Assembly (NCBI RefSeq): GCF_011440395.1
Contig: NZ_JAAOIX010000006.1
Coordinates: 62,001 to 126,000, forward strand
Source: Pseudomaricurvus alcaniphilus
GTDB taxonomy: Bacteria > Pseudomonadota > Gammaproteobacteria > Pseudomonadales > Cellvibrionaceae
Length of the DNA: 64,000 bases
Direction: 5' to 3'
The notes beneath the pieces were generated by a model. That model did not search any database. It was not told where the DNA came from and worked only from the letters and a program-made list of their open reading frames with translations. The translations under genes were made by a program, and so were the position numbers. This document shows, in pieces, positions 51,651-60,724 of this stretch (the stretch's first letter is position 1; each line of letters starts with the position of its first letter).

Positions 51651-52286
51651 ATGCTGGCTTTCTACCATACCCCCATGTCGTGCTCGACCGCTTCCCACAT
51701 TGCCCTGGAGGAGTGCGCAGAGACCTATAGCCGTCATCGCATTCGTCTCTATAAGCCGGATGAACACGCCGCTTACAAGCGCGATGTCAACCCATTAGGC
51801 ACCGTGCCGGCACTACAGACCGAGCGCGGATTGCTGACGGAAAACCTGGCGATCATGTGTTACCTGGCCGACCGGAATCCGCAGCTGCAGTTATTGCCGC
51901 TGGATAATTTCGAGCGCGCCCAGTGCCTTTCTTTTTTGTCCTGGATAGCCAGCAGTGCGCAAATTGCCCGCCGGCAGTCCCGGGCCCCGCAGCGTTTTAC
52001 CGACGATGAAGCCGCGTACCCGGGCTTGTCCAGCAGCGGCGCTATCAAGTTCAAGGCCTGTGTGGCGCGCATCGAGGAGCGGCTCGCCAACAGCTCCTGG
52101 ATCATGGGCGAACAATACACGGTGGCCGATGGCTACGCCCTGGTGGTGTATCACTGGGCGCTGCTGGACAATTTGGATATGACGCTGTATCCGCATTTTA
52201 GTGCTCACTTGCAGCGCATGTTGCAGCGGCCGGCGGTCCGCCGGGCCCTGGTGGAGGAGAAGTGCCGCTTGCTCGAATTGGAATAA
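51651..52286 (+). CDS. glutathione S-transferase family protein
   Basis: A 211-residue GST: N-terminal thioredoxin fold (MLAFYHTPMSCSTASHIALEE, VNPLGTVPAL, LTENLAIMCYLA with the glutathione-binding Glu-Asn) and an all-helical C-terminal domain with WIMGEQYTVADGYA. A Ser or Cys in PMSCST would be the catalytic residue. CAGGAGGTG precedes the ATG at 51651, deciding the start. It may open an epoxide or conjugate an electrophilic intermediate; such a role fits the surrounding oxygenases but is inferred. It ends 16 bp from the end of the opposing MFS gene. Confidence 0.92.
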   Translation: MLAFYHTPMSCSTASHIALEECAETYSRHRIRLYKPDEHAAYKRDVNPLGTVPALQTERGLLTENLAIMCYLADRNPQLQLLPLDNFERAQCLSFLSWIASSAQIARRQSRAPQRFTDDEAAYPGLSSSGAIKFKACVARIEERLANSSWIMGEQYTVADGYALVVYHWALLDNLDMTLYPHFSAHLQRMLQRPAVRRALVEEKCRLLELE

Positions 52287-52302
52287 TCACCGATCCGTTC
52301 CT

Positions 52303-53640
52303 TTACGCAGGTTGCAACAGCTGTAGCCGGGTCCGGGCATAGGGTTTCTGGCCGCTCCAGCACAACCACAGGCCGAGCAGTGAGGCCGGCGCGGCGCTCA
52401 GGGTAATCGACCAATGCAGCATCGATTCATCGGCGAACACATAGTCGGTGATCAGTGCCACCAGCGTCGGCCCGAGGCCGATACCGAGCAAGCCACCCAG
52501 CAACAGGTAGACCGCAATCAATTGCCCGCGCATGCGGTTGGGGGCGACTTCCTGAATGGCCGGTGGCGCTGCGGTCTGGGCGATGGCGAGGCCAATCAGG
52601 CTGCAGCCGAGCACGGCACAACTCAAATAGGGGGTTGGCATCAGGGCCCAGATCGAGACCGTGGGCAGCAGGATGCCCTGGCCCACCAGAGTGACACGAA
52701 AGCGAGCGGCCGGTATTTGCTGCTGGTGCCAGTAGTCGCTGAGCCAGCCGCTGATCAGAGTGCCGATGGTGCCGCAGACGGCGATCAGGACACCGATAAT
52801 GACCCCGGCTTCGGAGGTGGGCATGTCAAAGCGGCGCTGCATCAACGCCGGGGCCCAGGCGAGGCTGCCGTAACCGATGACCGCCAGAATTGACGGATAG
52901 ACCAGCACCCGGGAGAAAGTGGCCCGGTGCTGCTTCAGGTAGGCGATGACATCGGCGACACTCGGCTGTGAATCAGTACTGCCCGTTTTCGCCGCCTCCT
53001 GGCGCCGCGGTTCGCGTACGCTGAACAGCAACCCGGCCACCAGGATGCCGGGCGCGCCGGCAAACAGAAACATCCAGCGCCAGTTATCCATCTGCCCCAG
53101 CACCGGCAGGGTCAGTCCCTCCGGGGGCAGTCCGTGCAGGATCAGGCCGCCGATAAACAGCGATGCGCCGGAACCAATGCCGATGGACATATAGTAGAGC
53201 GCCAGCGCCCGACCGCGACGGTGGGGGCGCACGTAGTCGGCGATCATGGAGTAGGCGGCAGGTGCCAGTACTGCCTCGCCGACACCGATGCCCATGCGCG
53301 CGACAAACAATTGCCAGTAATTTTGGGCCAGGCCGGAAAATATGGTCATCAGGCTCCAGAACAGCAGGCCAACCAGGATCAGGTTGCGGCGGTGGGTGCG
53401 GTCTACCATGCGTCCCAGCGGGATGCCGGCCAGGGTGTAGACGATGGCGAAGGCGTAGCCTTGCAAGACGCTGAAGGCGGTGTCGGAAATGCCGAATTCC
53501 GCGCGAATCGGGCCCACCAGCAAGGTGGGAAGCTGGCGGTCCATTTGCGACAGTACGGTCACCAGAAAGAGGATGGCAATCACATACCAGGCGTAGGCCT
53601 CGCGCGGGTAGGAGTCTGTTGTTGGTGTTTTTATCGACAT
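52303..53640 (-). CDS. MFS transporter, spinster-like (second copy)
   Basis: A 445-residue carrier related to that at 50164, sharing SDTAFSVLQGYAFAIVYTLAGIPLG and the VDRTHRRNL loop. About twelve helices. The ATG at 53640 was used; a GTG three codons upstream is possible. No clear ribosome binding site is seen, and a copy of the shared dyad lies directly in the leader, ending four bases before the ATG. Such overlap would let a bound regulator block this gene. Substrate unknown. Confidence 0.9.
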   Translation of the reverse strand: MSIKTPTTDSYPREAYAWYVIAILFLVTVLSQMDRQLPTLLVGPIRAEFGISDTAFSVLQGYAFAIVYTLAGIPLGRMVDRTHRRNLILVGLLFWSLMTIFSGLAQNYWQLFVARMGIGVGEAVLAPAAYSMIADYVRPHRRGRALALYYMSIGIGSGASLFIGGLILHGLPPEGLTLPVLGQMDNWRWMFLFAGAPGILVAGLLFSVREPRRQEAAKTGSTDSQPSVADVIAYLKQHRATFSRVLVYPSILAVIGYGSLAWAPALMQRRFDMPTSEAGVIIGVLIAVCGTIGTLISGWLSDYWHQQQIPAARFRVTLVGQGILLPTVSIWALMPTPYLSCAVLGCSLIGLAIAQTAAPPAIQEVAPNRMRGQLIAVYLLLGGLLGIGLGPTLVALITDYVFADESMLHWSITLSAAPASLLGLWLCWSGQKPYARTRLQLLQPA

Positions 53641-53643
53641 TAG

Positions 53644-53670
53644 TTGCACACTTTTAAAAAATATGTTTAA
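53644..53670 (-). promoter_or_regulatory. shared spaced dyad, copy D (TTAAACAT-N9-AAGTGTGCAA, minus strand)
   Basis: The site lies between the leftward MFS gene and the rightward NTF2-like gene, four bases from the MFS ATG and 84 bp from the other start. Distance to the rightward gene is like that of copies A and C to theirs, so it may serve that gene instead. Confidence 0.48.
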
Positions 53671-53753
53671 TTTAGCGCATCTAATAACAGTTTCGGCACC
53701 CTGTCAACCGAATATGCGCTGGCGGCCGGATGTATGCACCGAGGGCCCCAGCC

Positions 53754-54161
53754 ATGCCTGAGCAATCCAATCGCCAACGGGTGGCGCAATTTATTACCGC
53801 ATTCGAGCGGGGCCAGGTGGAGCTGCAGCGCAGCCTGGTGCATCCCGAAGTGGTGTTTCACTCCCCGGAAAGTTTGCCCTACGGCGGCGAGTGGCACGGT
53901 CTTGACGGCTGGCAACGCATGAAACAGGCCATTGCTGTCGTCTGGTCCGAGTTGGACCTGAAGATCCGCCGGGTAGTGGGCGCAGAGGACGACGATTGTT
54001 TTGTCATCATCGCCGACCTCAAGGCGCGATCGCGGCAAACCGGGCAGGTATACGCGGCGGAAGTCATGGAGAAGTGGCTGTGGCGGGACGGTTTGTTGGT
54101 GCTGGTGCGGCCCTACTACTGGGACACGGCGCGGGTCAACCAGGTGATTGGCGCGGCTTAA
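53754..54161 (+). CDS. NTF2-like/SnoaL-like protein
   Basis: A 135-residue NTF2-fold protein: helix RVAQFITAFERGQVELQRSLVHPEVVFHSPES, then GLDGWQRMKQAIAVVWSELDLKIRRVVG and strands ending VRPYYWD. There is no LEH-type Arg-x-Asp pair at the expected place. The ATG at 53754 follows GAGGGC; an ATG at 53730 is also possible. It precedes the phosphotransferase by 127 bp. Polyketide-cyclase or isomerase function is known in the family; here it is open. Confidence 0.72.
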   Translation: MPEQSNRQRVAQFITAFERGQVELQRSLVHPEVVFHSPESLPYGGEWHGLDGWQRMKQAIAVVWSELDLKIRRVVGAEDDDCFVIIADLKARSRQTGQVYAAEVMEKWLWRDGLLVLVRPYYWDTARVNQVIGAA

Positions 54162-54288
54162 TCCGGCGGCAATAGGTTCGGCCGCTCTGAATCGGAATAC
54201 AGAAACAGCTCCGCTTTGTTCACCCTTGAAGCAAGCCGGGCTCTATTAATTACATAACAATATTACATAACAATAACGCGAGGTTTTT

Positions 54289-55467
54289 ATGACGAATACA
54301 ACTGCGACCACTGATCGCCCCTATCCGGCTCGCCAGGGCCGATTGCCGCGGCAGCTCGAAGAAGTCACCGCCGAGTGGCTCACCACGTTGCTGGGCCATC
54401 GCTACCCGGGTATCCAGGTTGAGGGTTTCGAGGTGGTGGAACTGAAGAACAGCCACACCACCAAACTGCGGGTTGCCCTGGACTTGAACCCGGTCGGCGT
54501 CGACGCCGGCGTGCCCCGCCACGTGTGCTTGAAATCCAACTGGTCGGAAGGCTTTGAAAGCGGTGAGATCTGCGAGCTGGAGGCGCGCTTTTACTACCTG
54601 ATGCGCAACGAAGTGGCGGCGCCCCTGCCAAAGGTATACTACGCCGACTGGGACGGCGATGGCGGCGGTCGCGGCATCGTTGTGATGGAAGACCTGGGCC
54701 TGGCGAGTGGCAAGTTTGGCAACAGCCAGGATCATCTCGGGGTAGATGGTGTGGCCGCGGGGCTGGAGTCCCTGGCGACGCTGCACGGAGCGCTGTGGAA
54801 CAGCGAGCGGTTGGCAAAACAGGCCTGGCTGCACCGCTCCATGGACACGCCGGTGGATACCGATCAGCTACTGCGCATGTACAACTACCTGTCGTTGAAT
54901 GCCAGTAAGAGTGAATACAAGGCCATTCTGCCGGACTGGATCTACGCCACCCCGGAAATCTTTGCCCACGCGTTTGATGAACTGGCGGCCCAGGAGCGCG
55001 AGCAGACTGGACCCCTGTGCCTGGTGCACGGTGATGCCCACCAGGGCAACAGTTTCCTGCGCAGCGACGGCGAGCGGGTCTGGCACGACTGGCAGCTGGT
55101 GCGCAAGGGGACCCCCTGGCGCGACCTCACCTACTTTATGCTCGGTGCGCTCACCATCAAAGAGCGCCGCTCAGCCGCGCCAGACTTGATCAAACACTAC
55201 CGCGAAGCGCTGCAGGCGACCGGCGCCGAGGGCGTCCTCAGCCAGCAGCAGGCCTGGGAACAATTTCGCCGCTGGCCGGTGTACGGCATGCAAGCCTGGC
55301 TGGCCAACATGGATGTTTGGGGCCAGAGCGGGCTGGGTATGGTGGAGCGATTTTTCAGCGCCGCCGAAGATATGGAGACCATCGAGATTCTGACCAAAGG
55401 CAAAAAGCCCCGGCGAAAGGTGGTGTTGGGAGAGGGCGCGCGGCCGATTACCCAGGGTTTGACCTAG
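54289..55467 (+). CDS. phosphotransferase (APH/EcKinase-like)
   Basis: A 392-residue kinase-fold protein. The catalytic loop LVHGDAHQGNSFL is at about residues 244-256 and the metal-binding segment is VWHDWQLVRKGTPWRDLTYFM; an N-terminal lobe lysine is in HVCLKSN. It differs from the kinase at 32123 and is closer to the ecdysteroid-kinase/DUF1679-like branch of APH-fold enzymes, which phosphorylate sterol or small hydroxy compounds. A hydroxylated cyclic substrate would fit the P450 context. CGCGAGGTT precedes the ATG. Confidence 0.85.
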   Translation: MTNTTATTDRPYPARQGRLPRQLEEVTAEWLTTLLGHRYPGIQVEGFEVVELKNSHTTKLRVALDLNPVGVDAGVPRHVCLKSNWSEGFESGEICELEARFYYLMRNEVAAPLPKVYYADWDGDGGGRGIVVMEDLGLASGKFGNSQDHLGVDGVAAGLESLATLHGALWNSERLAKQAWLHRSMDTPVDTDQLLRMYNYLSLNASKSEYKAILPDWIYATPEIFAHAFDELAAQEREQTGPLCLVHGDAHQGNSFLRSDGERVWHDWQLVRKGTPWRDLTYFMLGALTIKERRSAAPDLIKHYREALQATGAEGVLSQQQAWEQFRRWPVYGMQAWLANMDVWGQSGLGMVERFFSAAEDMETIEILTKGKKPRRKVVLGEGARPITQGLT

Positions 55468-55483
55468 TTAGCTGAGGTTAAAA

Positions 55484-55510
55484 TTAAACATATTATTAAA
55501 AAGTGTTAAA
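55484..55510 (+). promoter_or_regulatory. shared spaced dyad, copy C (TTAAACAT-N9-AAGTGTTAAA)
   Basis: It lies 82 bp before the LEH-like gene and 17 bp after the phosphotransferase stop. It agrees with copy A in all positions of the two main blocks. Confidence 0.5.
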
Positions 55511-55591
55511 TATAAGGCGGTCGGCTGGCTGTGGCGATAGTATCCGTCGCGCGACTTTAATACTTTTCATAACGATAAAAAGGAGTTGGCT

Positions 55592-56026
55592 ATGGCACAG
55601 GAACAGGAAGATTTCATCCGTGAGTTCTGTGATTTATGGGGCGACGGTACTGCCGAGACCCGCCCGCAAGTAGAGCGGATCCTGGGCATGATGGCAGACG
55701 ACGCGGAGTGGCAATTGTGGGTGCCCGGTGGGCCGGTCTTTAAAGGCAAGGCGGCGCTGCGCGAGGAGATCGAACGGCAGATGAGCTTTGCCAGTCACAA
55801 CAAGCTCAACATCATCAATATCGTTTCCTCAGATCGAATCGTCATGACCGAGCGCTCGGATTACGCCGTGGTACGCGGTGTGCCCATGCCCCACTCCATG
55901 GTGGCGGTTTACGAACTGAATGAAGACGGTTTGATCAGCGCCTGGCGCGAGTACCTGGATACCGCCGACCTGGCGCAGAAGTCCGGGACCTCACCTCAGC
56001 AGCGTTTGGAAGAAGCAGGTCAGTAA
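55592..56026 (+). CDS. limonene-epoxide-hydrolase-like NTF2-fold protein
   Basis: A 144-residue NTF2-fold protein with the limonene-epoxide-hydrolase triad positions occupied: TERSDYA gives R88 and D90, and WREYLD gives D123. It thus resembles the protein at 36796. AAAAGGAGTTGG precedes the ATG at 55592. It is headed by the shared dyad and stands alone before a repeat-rich gap. It may open an epoxide made by a P450; substrate unknown. Confidence 0.8.
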   Translation: MAQEQEDFIREFCDLWGDGTAETRPQVERILGMMADDAEWQLWVPGGPVFKGKAALREEIERQMSFASHNKLNIINIVSSDRIVMTERSDYAVVRGVPMPHSMVAVYELNEDGLISAWREYLDTADLAQKSGTSPQQRLEEAGQ

Positions 56027-56382
56027 GTCAGCGCTAAGCGCCGAGTAAAAAAATAGAAAAATTTGCAGCCACACGAAGCTGGAAGGCATGAGTTTGGTGC
56101 TTGACTCCGTGGCCGTCTCCAGCATGGATGCTGGAGTCGAGCCTAGTTGGGTGAGGCAAGCGTCTGCAAAGCATGCTTTGCGCGCAGCCGAACGCCCACA
56201 ATCTGTGATTGTAGGCCGGCCCCGCTTGCGGGTATTTACGGCGTGCCGCGGTGTCGAGTACCAAATTCATGTCTCGGCAACTAGCCTGTCGCCATGCGGC
56301 CTTTGGCTTAAGATTTTTACAGTGCACGTATAGTTGTACGTGGGACAGTATCGATATAAACATAATTTACAGGTAATAACCG
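56027..56382. other. repeat-rich intergenic region
   Basis: These 356 bp hold several hairpins in a row: CTCCAGCAT-GG-ATGCTGGAG (56117-56136), the perfect palindrome GCAAAGCATGCTTTGC near 56166, ACAATC-TGT-GATTGT near 56202, and CCCGC-TT-GCGGG. The first is related to the hairpin at 15902. No gene is credible. The promoter of the SDR at 56383 should lie at the right end. Confidence 0.6.
56117..56136. repeat. palindromic repeat with AGCATGGATGCT core (second member)
   Basis: CTCCAGCAT and ATGCTGGAG pair perfectly around GG. The AGCATGGATGCT core and the GGCTC-type border relate it to 15902-15935. Confidence 0.55.
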
Positions 56383-57186
56383 ATGGGACGTTTGCAAGAT
56401 AAAGTGGCCATTATTACCGGTGCCGGCAGTGGCATCGGCCGTGCTTCGGCGCTGCGGTTTGCACGGGAGGGCGCCAGGGTGGTAGTGGCCGACCTCAACG
56501 GCGAAGGCGCGGCTGCAGTAGTTGCAGAAATAGAGCAAGAGGGGGGCGTCGGGCTGGCATTGACGATTGATGTGGCCGTGGAAAGCCAGCTCAAAACCAT
56601 GGTCGATACCGCCATCGACACCTATGGTGAACTGCATATCCTGTTCAATAACGCCTGCAATACCGACCCGGTAATGTCGAAAAAAGATTCTGATTTCTTC
56701 ACCTTCGATGCCGAAGTTTTCCATCATCGCATGCAGACCAATGTGCTGGCCGGCGTCCTGGCGGCGCGCTTTGCCATGCCCCATATGCTGGAGCGCGGTT
56801 CCGGCTGCATCCTGTTTACCTCCTCCAGCAGTTCGCTCAAGGGCGAGGTGGCGCAGTTCAGTTACGGCGCCACCAAGGCGGCGGTGAACTGGTATGTGCA
56901 GACCCTGGCCGCCACCTTTGGCAAGCAGGGCATTCGCTGCAACGGCATAGTGCCGGGAGTGATTCGCACCGCCGGTATGGAGATGTGGGCCACCGACGCA
57001 ATGAAAGACGCGTTTCTCGATATGCACCAGAGCCCGCGCCTGGGGTTGCCGGAAGATATCGCGGCCATGGCCACGTTCCTGGCCTCGGATGAAGCGGCGT
57101 TTACCAACGGTGCCCTCTACTACGTGGACGGCGGCATTAACTGCACCACACCTATGGTGCCGGCGGTAAGGAAATTCCTGCAATGA
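56383..57186 (+). CDS. SDR family oxidoreductase
   Basis: A 267-residue classical SDR. NAD-binding TGAGSGIG is at about residues 12-19, VVVADLNG gives an Asp at the end of the second strand (NAD preference), LFNNACN and catalytic SSSSSLKG plus YGATKAA follow, and the C-terminus has YYVDGGINC. ACAGGTAATAACC precedes the ATG. It overlaps the next SDR by ATGA. It would oxidise a cyclic alcohol to a ketone or the reverse. Confidence 0.92.
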   Translation: MGRLQDKVAIITGAGSGIGRASALRFAREGARVVVADLNGEGAAAVVAEIEQEGGVGLALTIDVAVESQLKTMVDTAIDTYGELHILFNNACNTDPVMSKKDSDFFTFDAEVFHHRMQTNVLAGVLAARFAMPHMLERGSGCILFTSSSSSLKGEVAQFSYGATKAAVNWYVQTLAATFGKQGIRCNGIVPGVIRTAGMEMWATDAMKDAFLDMHQSPRLGLPEDIAAMATFLASDEAAFTNGALYYVDGGINCTTPMVPAVRKFLQ

Positions 57187-57989
57187 AGCCCATCAATTTA
57201 AACCAGCGACTCGCCGGCAAGGTCGCCATTATTACCGGCGGCGGAGGCGGTATTGGTTCCGCGGTGGCGCGTCGTATCGTGGCGGAAGGCGGTCGTGTCG
57301 CCATCGCCGATATCGTACTCGATAGCGCTACAGAGGTGGCCGCCGAGCTGGGTGACGCGGCCCTGGCGGTGCAGTTTGATGCCGGCGACCCGGCCTCTAT
57401 TGAAGCGCTGATCGAGCGCACGGTAGAGCATTTTGGCGGGCTGGATATTTTGCACAACAACGCCGCCATCACCACCCCTGAAATCCAGAAATACGATACC
57501 ACCGCAGTGGATATTCCGCTGGAGGTGTGGAAGCGCATTCTCGACGTCAATCTCACCGGCTACCTGGTCGGCTGCAAGTACGCCATTCCGCACATGATCG
57601 CCCGCGGCGGCGGCTCGATTATCAATACTGCGTCCAATTCCGGGATTGTCGGCGACCTGGGGCGCATTGGCTACGGCACCTCCAAGGCCGGGATTATTAA
57701 CCTGAGCAAACACGTTGCCACCCAGTACGGTCGCCAGGGCATTCGCTGCAACGCCATCGCGCCGGGCATTGTGCTGACCGAGGCCACCAAAAAAAGTGTG
57801 CCGCACATCGCCGAGAGTTTTGGCAAACACCTGGCTCTCAATCGCATGGGCACCCCGGAGGATATCGCCGCATTGGTGGCTTACCTCAGCGCCGATGAGT
57901 CGTCTTACATAACCGGCCAGTGCATCTCCATCGAAGGCGGTTCACTGATCCATCAACCGCATTTTGCCGATTATATGGGTGACCAATAG
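57183..57989 (+). CDS. SDR family oxidoreductase
   Basis: A 268-residue classical SDR. TGGGGGIG is at about residues 18-25, VAIADIVLD carries the acidic residue for NAD, then LHNNAAIT, SNSGIVG with the Ser and YGTSKAG with Tyr/Lys. It starts within the stop of the preceding SDR (ATGA) and is therefore translationally coupled to it. The pair may catalyse successive oxidations or form a heteromer; neither is shown. Confidence 0.92.
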   Translation: MKPINLNQRLAGKVAIITGGGGGIGSAVARRIVAEGGRVAIADIVLDSATEVAAELGDAALAVQFDAGDPASIEALIERTVEHFGGLDILHNNAAITTPEIQKYDTTAVDIPLEVWKRILDVNLTGYLVGCKYAIPHMIARGGGSIINTASNSGIVGDLGRIGYGTSKAGIINLSKHVATQYGRQGIRCNAIAPGIVLTEATKKSVPHIAESFGKHLALNRMGTPEDIAALVAYLSADESSYITGQCISIEGGSLIHQPHFADYMGDQ

Positions 57990-58048
57990 GGCAGCCCGCA
58001 ACCTGATCGCAAAATGATTCCAGAGCATGACTTAAAGAGAAACAGATT

Positions 58049-58888
58049 ATGACTGACGTAGATTTTACCGCCTTGGGTATTGAGCCCGCAGAGTTTAAGC
58101 AAAAGTACGGGCCCTGGGCGCTGATTGCCGGCGCCTCCCACGGCCTGGGCGCGGTGTTTGCGCGCCAGTTGGCGTCACTGGGGCTGAATTGTGTGCTGTT
58201 GTCGCGCCGGCCACCGGTATTGGAGGAATTGCAGCGCGAGCTGGAGTCCGATTACGGCGTTGAAACCCTGGTGGTTGGTGTCGACTTGATGACTGAGGAG
58301 GCGGTAGCAACCATTATTGATAAAGTCGGGGAACGTGAAATCGGCTTGCTGGTGTTTAACGCCGGGGCGCCGCCATTTACGGAAAATTTCCTCAAGGCAT
58401 CCGCCGATGAGTGGGCCGGTTTTGTGCGCATGAATACAGTGACGGTCTACCGCTGCTGCCATCACTTTGGTGGCCAGATGGTTGAGCGCGGTAAAGGCGG
58501 GGTGATCCTGGTGGGCTCTCACGCTGGCTTTGGTGGTACCCGCAAGTTGAGCCTGTACACCGGCACCAAAGGCTTTATCCTCAATCTGGGCGAGTCGCTG
58601 TGGGCCGAGTGGAAAGACCTGGGGGTGGATGTGCTGAACCTGGTGATCGCCTCCACCGATACACCCACCATGCGCGAGCACATGGCGGCGCACGGCATGG
58701 AAGTGCCTGAAGGGATGGCGACCCCGGAGGAGATCGTGCCGCTGGGTCTGGCCAAGCTGGGGGATGGCCCGACCCTGGTGCACCCGGATGATGTGGACGT
58801 GCCGGCGGGAGAGAAAACCCGCGGTGACCTGCGCCGCGATCACGTGCTGGAAAGTACGCGTATCTCTGCCCAGTTTATCGGCGACTGA
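58049..58888 (+). CDS. SDR family protein (17-beta-HSD12/KAR-like type)
   Basis: A 279-residue SDR with an N-terminal extension before the cofactor motif: GASHGLG at about residues 29-35, LLVFNAGAPP, LVGSHAGF with the Ser and YTGTKGF with Tyr and Lys. The overall pattern is closer to 3-ketoacyl-CoA reductase/17-beta-hydroxysteroid dehydrogenase-like SDRs than to the two preceding genes. TAAAGAGAAAC precedes the ATG. It continues the same rightward gene run. Confidence 0.9.
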   Translation: MTDVDFTALGIEPAEFKQKYGPWALIAGASHGLGAVFARQLASLGLNCVLLSRRPPVLEELQRELESDYGVETLVVGVDLMTEEAVATIIDKVGEREIGLLVFNAGAPPFTENFLKASADEWAGFVRMNTVTVYRCCHHFGGQMVERGKGGVILVGSHAGFGGTRKLSLYTGTKGFILNLGESLWAEWKDLGVDVLNLVIASTDTPTMREHMAAHGMEVPEGMATPEEIVPLGLAKLGDGPTLVHPDDVDVPAGEKTRGDLRRDHVLESTRISAQFIGD

Positions 58889-58969
58889 ATGTTGTTTGCT
58901 GGCTGCCGGCAACGGCAGCCTGATCTCCCCCGGCGGTAGGCGTACGGGTTAAATAAAGACGGTATCGCA

Positions 58970-60637
58970 ATGGAAACTCTGACAAAAGATGTGCTGGTGG
59001 TGGGGGCCGGCGGCGCCGGTATGACCGCCGCTGCTGTCGCTGCCCGGCACGGCCTCGATGTCTTATTGGTTGAGAAAACCTCACACTTTGGTGGCACCAC
59101 CGCCTGGTCAGGCGGGGGTATCTGGGTACCCTGCAATGCGCTGGAGCTGGCTGCGGGTCACGACGACAGCCTCGCCCAGGCCCGCGCCTATATCAAAGAG
59201 GTTATCGGCCCCACGCTGCGCGAGGACCTGCTCGACGCGTTTCTCGAGGCGGCACCGGCTATGGTGGATTTTTTGCAGCAAAAAACCGCGGTGCAATTTT
59301 CCCTGCATGAAGGTTTCCCCGATTGGTACCAGGAGGCGCCCGGCGCTACCACGTCCGGTCGCCTGTTGGCGCCAATGGAGTTCAACGGCCTCGAGCTGGG
59401 GGCGTATTTTCAGCGTCTGCGCGAGCCACTGTCGGAGTTCAACGCGCCAGCGGGCATGATGATCGGTTTTAACGATATGCCGCACATCGCCAACGTGAAA
59501 AAGTCGTGGCAATCCTTTCGCTATGTCGCCGGTCTGGTCGCCAGTTTCCTGTGGGACAAGCTGCGTTACCGGCGGGGTACCCGCCTGACCATGGGCAACG
59601 CGTTGGCGGCGCGTTTGCTGAAGTCGTGTGTCGATGCGGGGGTTGAGCTCTGGTCGTCCGCAGCACTGCAGGAACTGCAAACCGACGGCGGCCGGGTGGT
59701 TGGTGCCATAGTGAATAAGGATGGCCAGCAGGTGCAAGTCCGGGCCCGGCGGGGGGTGATCCTGGCCAGCGGTGGATTTTCCGCCAGCCTGGAGTTTCGA
59801 CGCCAGTTTATACCCTATCCGGAGCAACACGTGTCACTGGTGTGCGAGGGCAACAACGGTGTGGCGATCAGCAATGCCCTGCAGTTAGGGGCGAGTTTTG
59901 ATGGCGATAATATCAGCAATGCGGGCTGGATTGTTATCTCGGTGTTGCAGCAGGCGGATGGTAGTGTGCGCAAGTTTCCACACCTGTTTCTCGATCGGGG
60001 CAAGCCGGGTTGCATTGCGGTAAACCTGCAGGGCCAGCGCTTTGGCAATGAATCCACCACCAACCTGGTGGAGCCCATGCACGAGAGTGGCTCGGTGCCG
60101 GCCTACCTGCTGTGCGATCACCGCTTTATTAAAAAATACGGCCTCGGCCTGGTGCGCCCCGGGGGCATCGGCTTGAAGAAAATGCTGCAGGCGGGCTACG
60201 TGCTGAAAGGAGAGAGCCTGGCGGAATTGGCCGCAACCACCGGAATCGATGCCGCGAATCTGGAGGCGACGGTGGCGCGCTTTAATCAATACGCCGCAGC
60301 GGGGGAGGATAAGGACTTCGGTCGCGGCGGGAGCAAGGACGACTTCAATATGGGCGATATGAACCATAAGCCCAACCCCTGCCTTGGACCGATTCAGCAA
60401 GGTCCTTTTTACGCGGTGAAAATCTTTCCCGGTGATTCCACCACCACCGTGGGCCTGAAAGTCGATACCCAGGCCCGGGTGCTCAACCAGCAGGGCGAGC
60501 CAATACCGGGTTTGCAAGCGGTGGGCCTGGACATGAACTCCCTTTGGCGCGGCAAGGCGCCGTCCCACGGCGGTAACAATACCTTGAGCCTGACCTTCGG
60601 CTATATCGCGGCTACATCGCTGGTGAGCCAGCAATGA
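58970..60637 (+). CDS. FAD-dependent oxidoreductase, 3-ketosteroid-delta1-dehydrogenase-like
   Basis: A 555-residue FAD_binding_2 flavoprotein. N-terminal VVGAGGAGMTAA (FAD, G12-G17), then FGGTTAWSGGGIWVPCN and RRGVILASGGFS, and C-terminal PSHGGNNTLSLTFGYIA at about residues 531-547, match the KstD/fumarate-reductase-like group. KstD introduces a C1-C2 double bond into 3-ketosteroids; relatives act on other cyclic ketones. The position between SDRs and a ring-cleavage dioxygenase supports a cyclic ketone substrate, though a steroid is not proven. No signal peptide is seen. Confidence 0.9.
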   Translation: METLTKDVLVVGAGGAGMTAAAVAARHGLDVLLVEKTSHFGGTTAWSGGGIWVPCNALELAAGHDDSLAQARAYIKEVIGPTLREDLLDAFLEAAPAMVDFLQQKTAVQFSLHEGFPDWYQEAPGATTSGRLLAPMEFNGLELGAYFQRLREPLSEFNAPAGMMIGFNDMPHIANVKKSWQSFRYVAGLVASFLWDKLRYRRGTRLTMGNALAARLLKSCVDAGVELWSSAALQELQTDGGRVVGAIVNKDGQQVQVRARRGVILASGGFSASLEFRRQFIPYPEQHVSLVCEGNNGVAISNALQLGASFDGDNISNAGWIVISVLQQADGSVRKFPHLFLDRGKPGCIAVNLQGQRFGNESTTNLVEPMHESGSVPAYLLCDHRFIKKYGLGLVRPGGIGLKKMLQAGYVLKGESLAELAATTGIDAANLEATVARFNQYAAAGEDKDFGRGGSKDDFNMGDMNHKPNPCLGPIQQGPFYAVKIFPGDSTTTVGLKVDTQARVLNQQGEPIPGLQAVGLDMNSLWRGKAPSHGGNNTLSLTFGYIAATSLVSQQ

Positions 60638-60724
60638 GTGTTTTTCCGGTAACTGTGTTCCAGGTAACGGTGAAAAGCTTACTACCCGGCAACGTTTTAC
60701 CCGCTAAAAAGGTGTGCAGATCGC

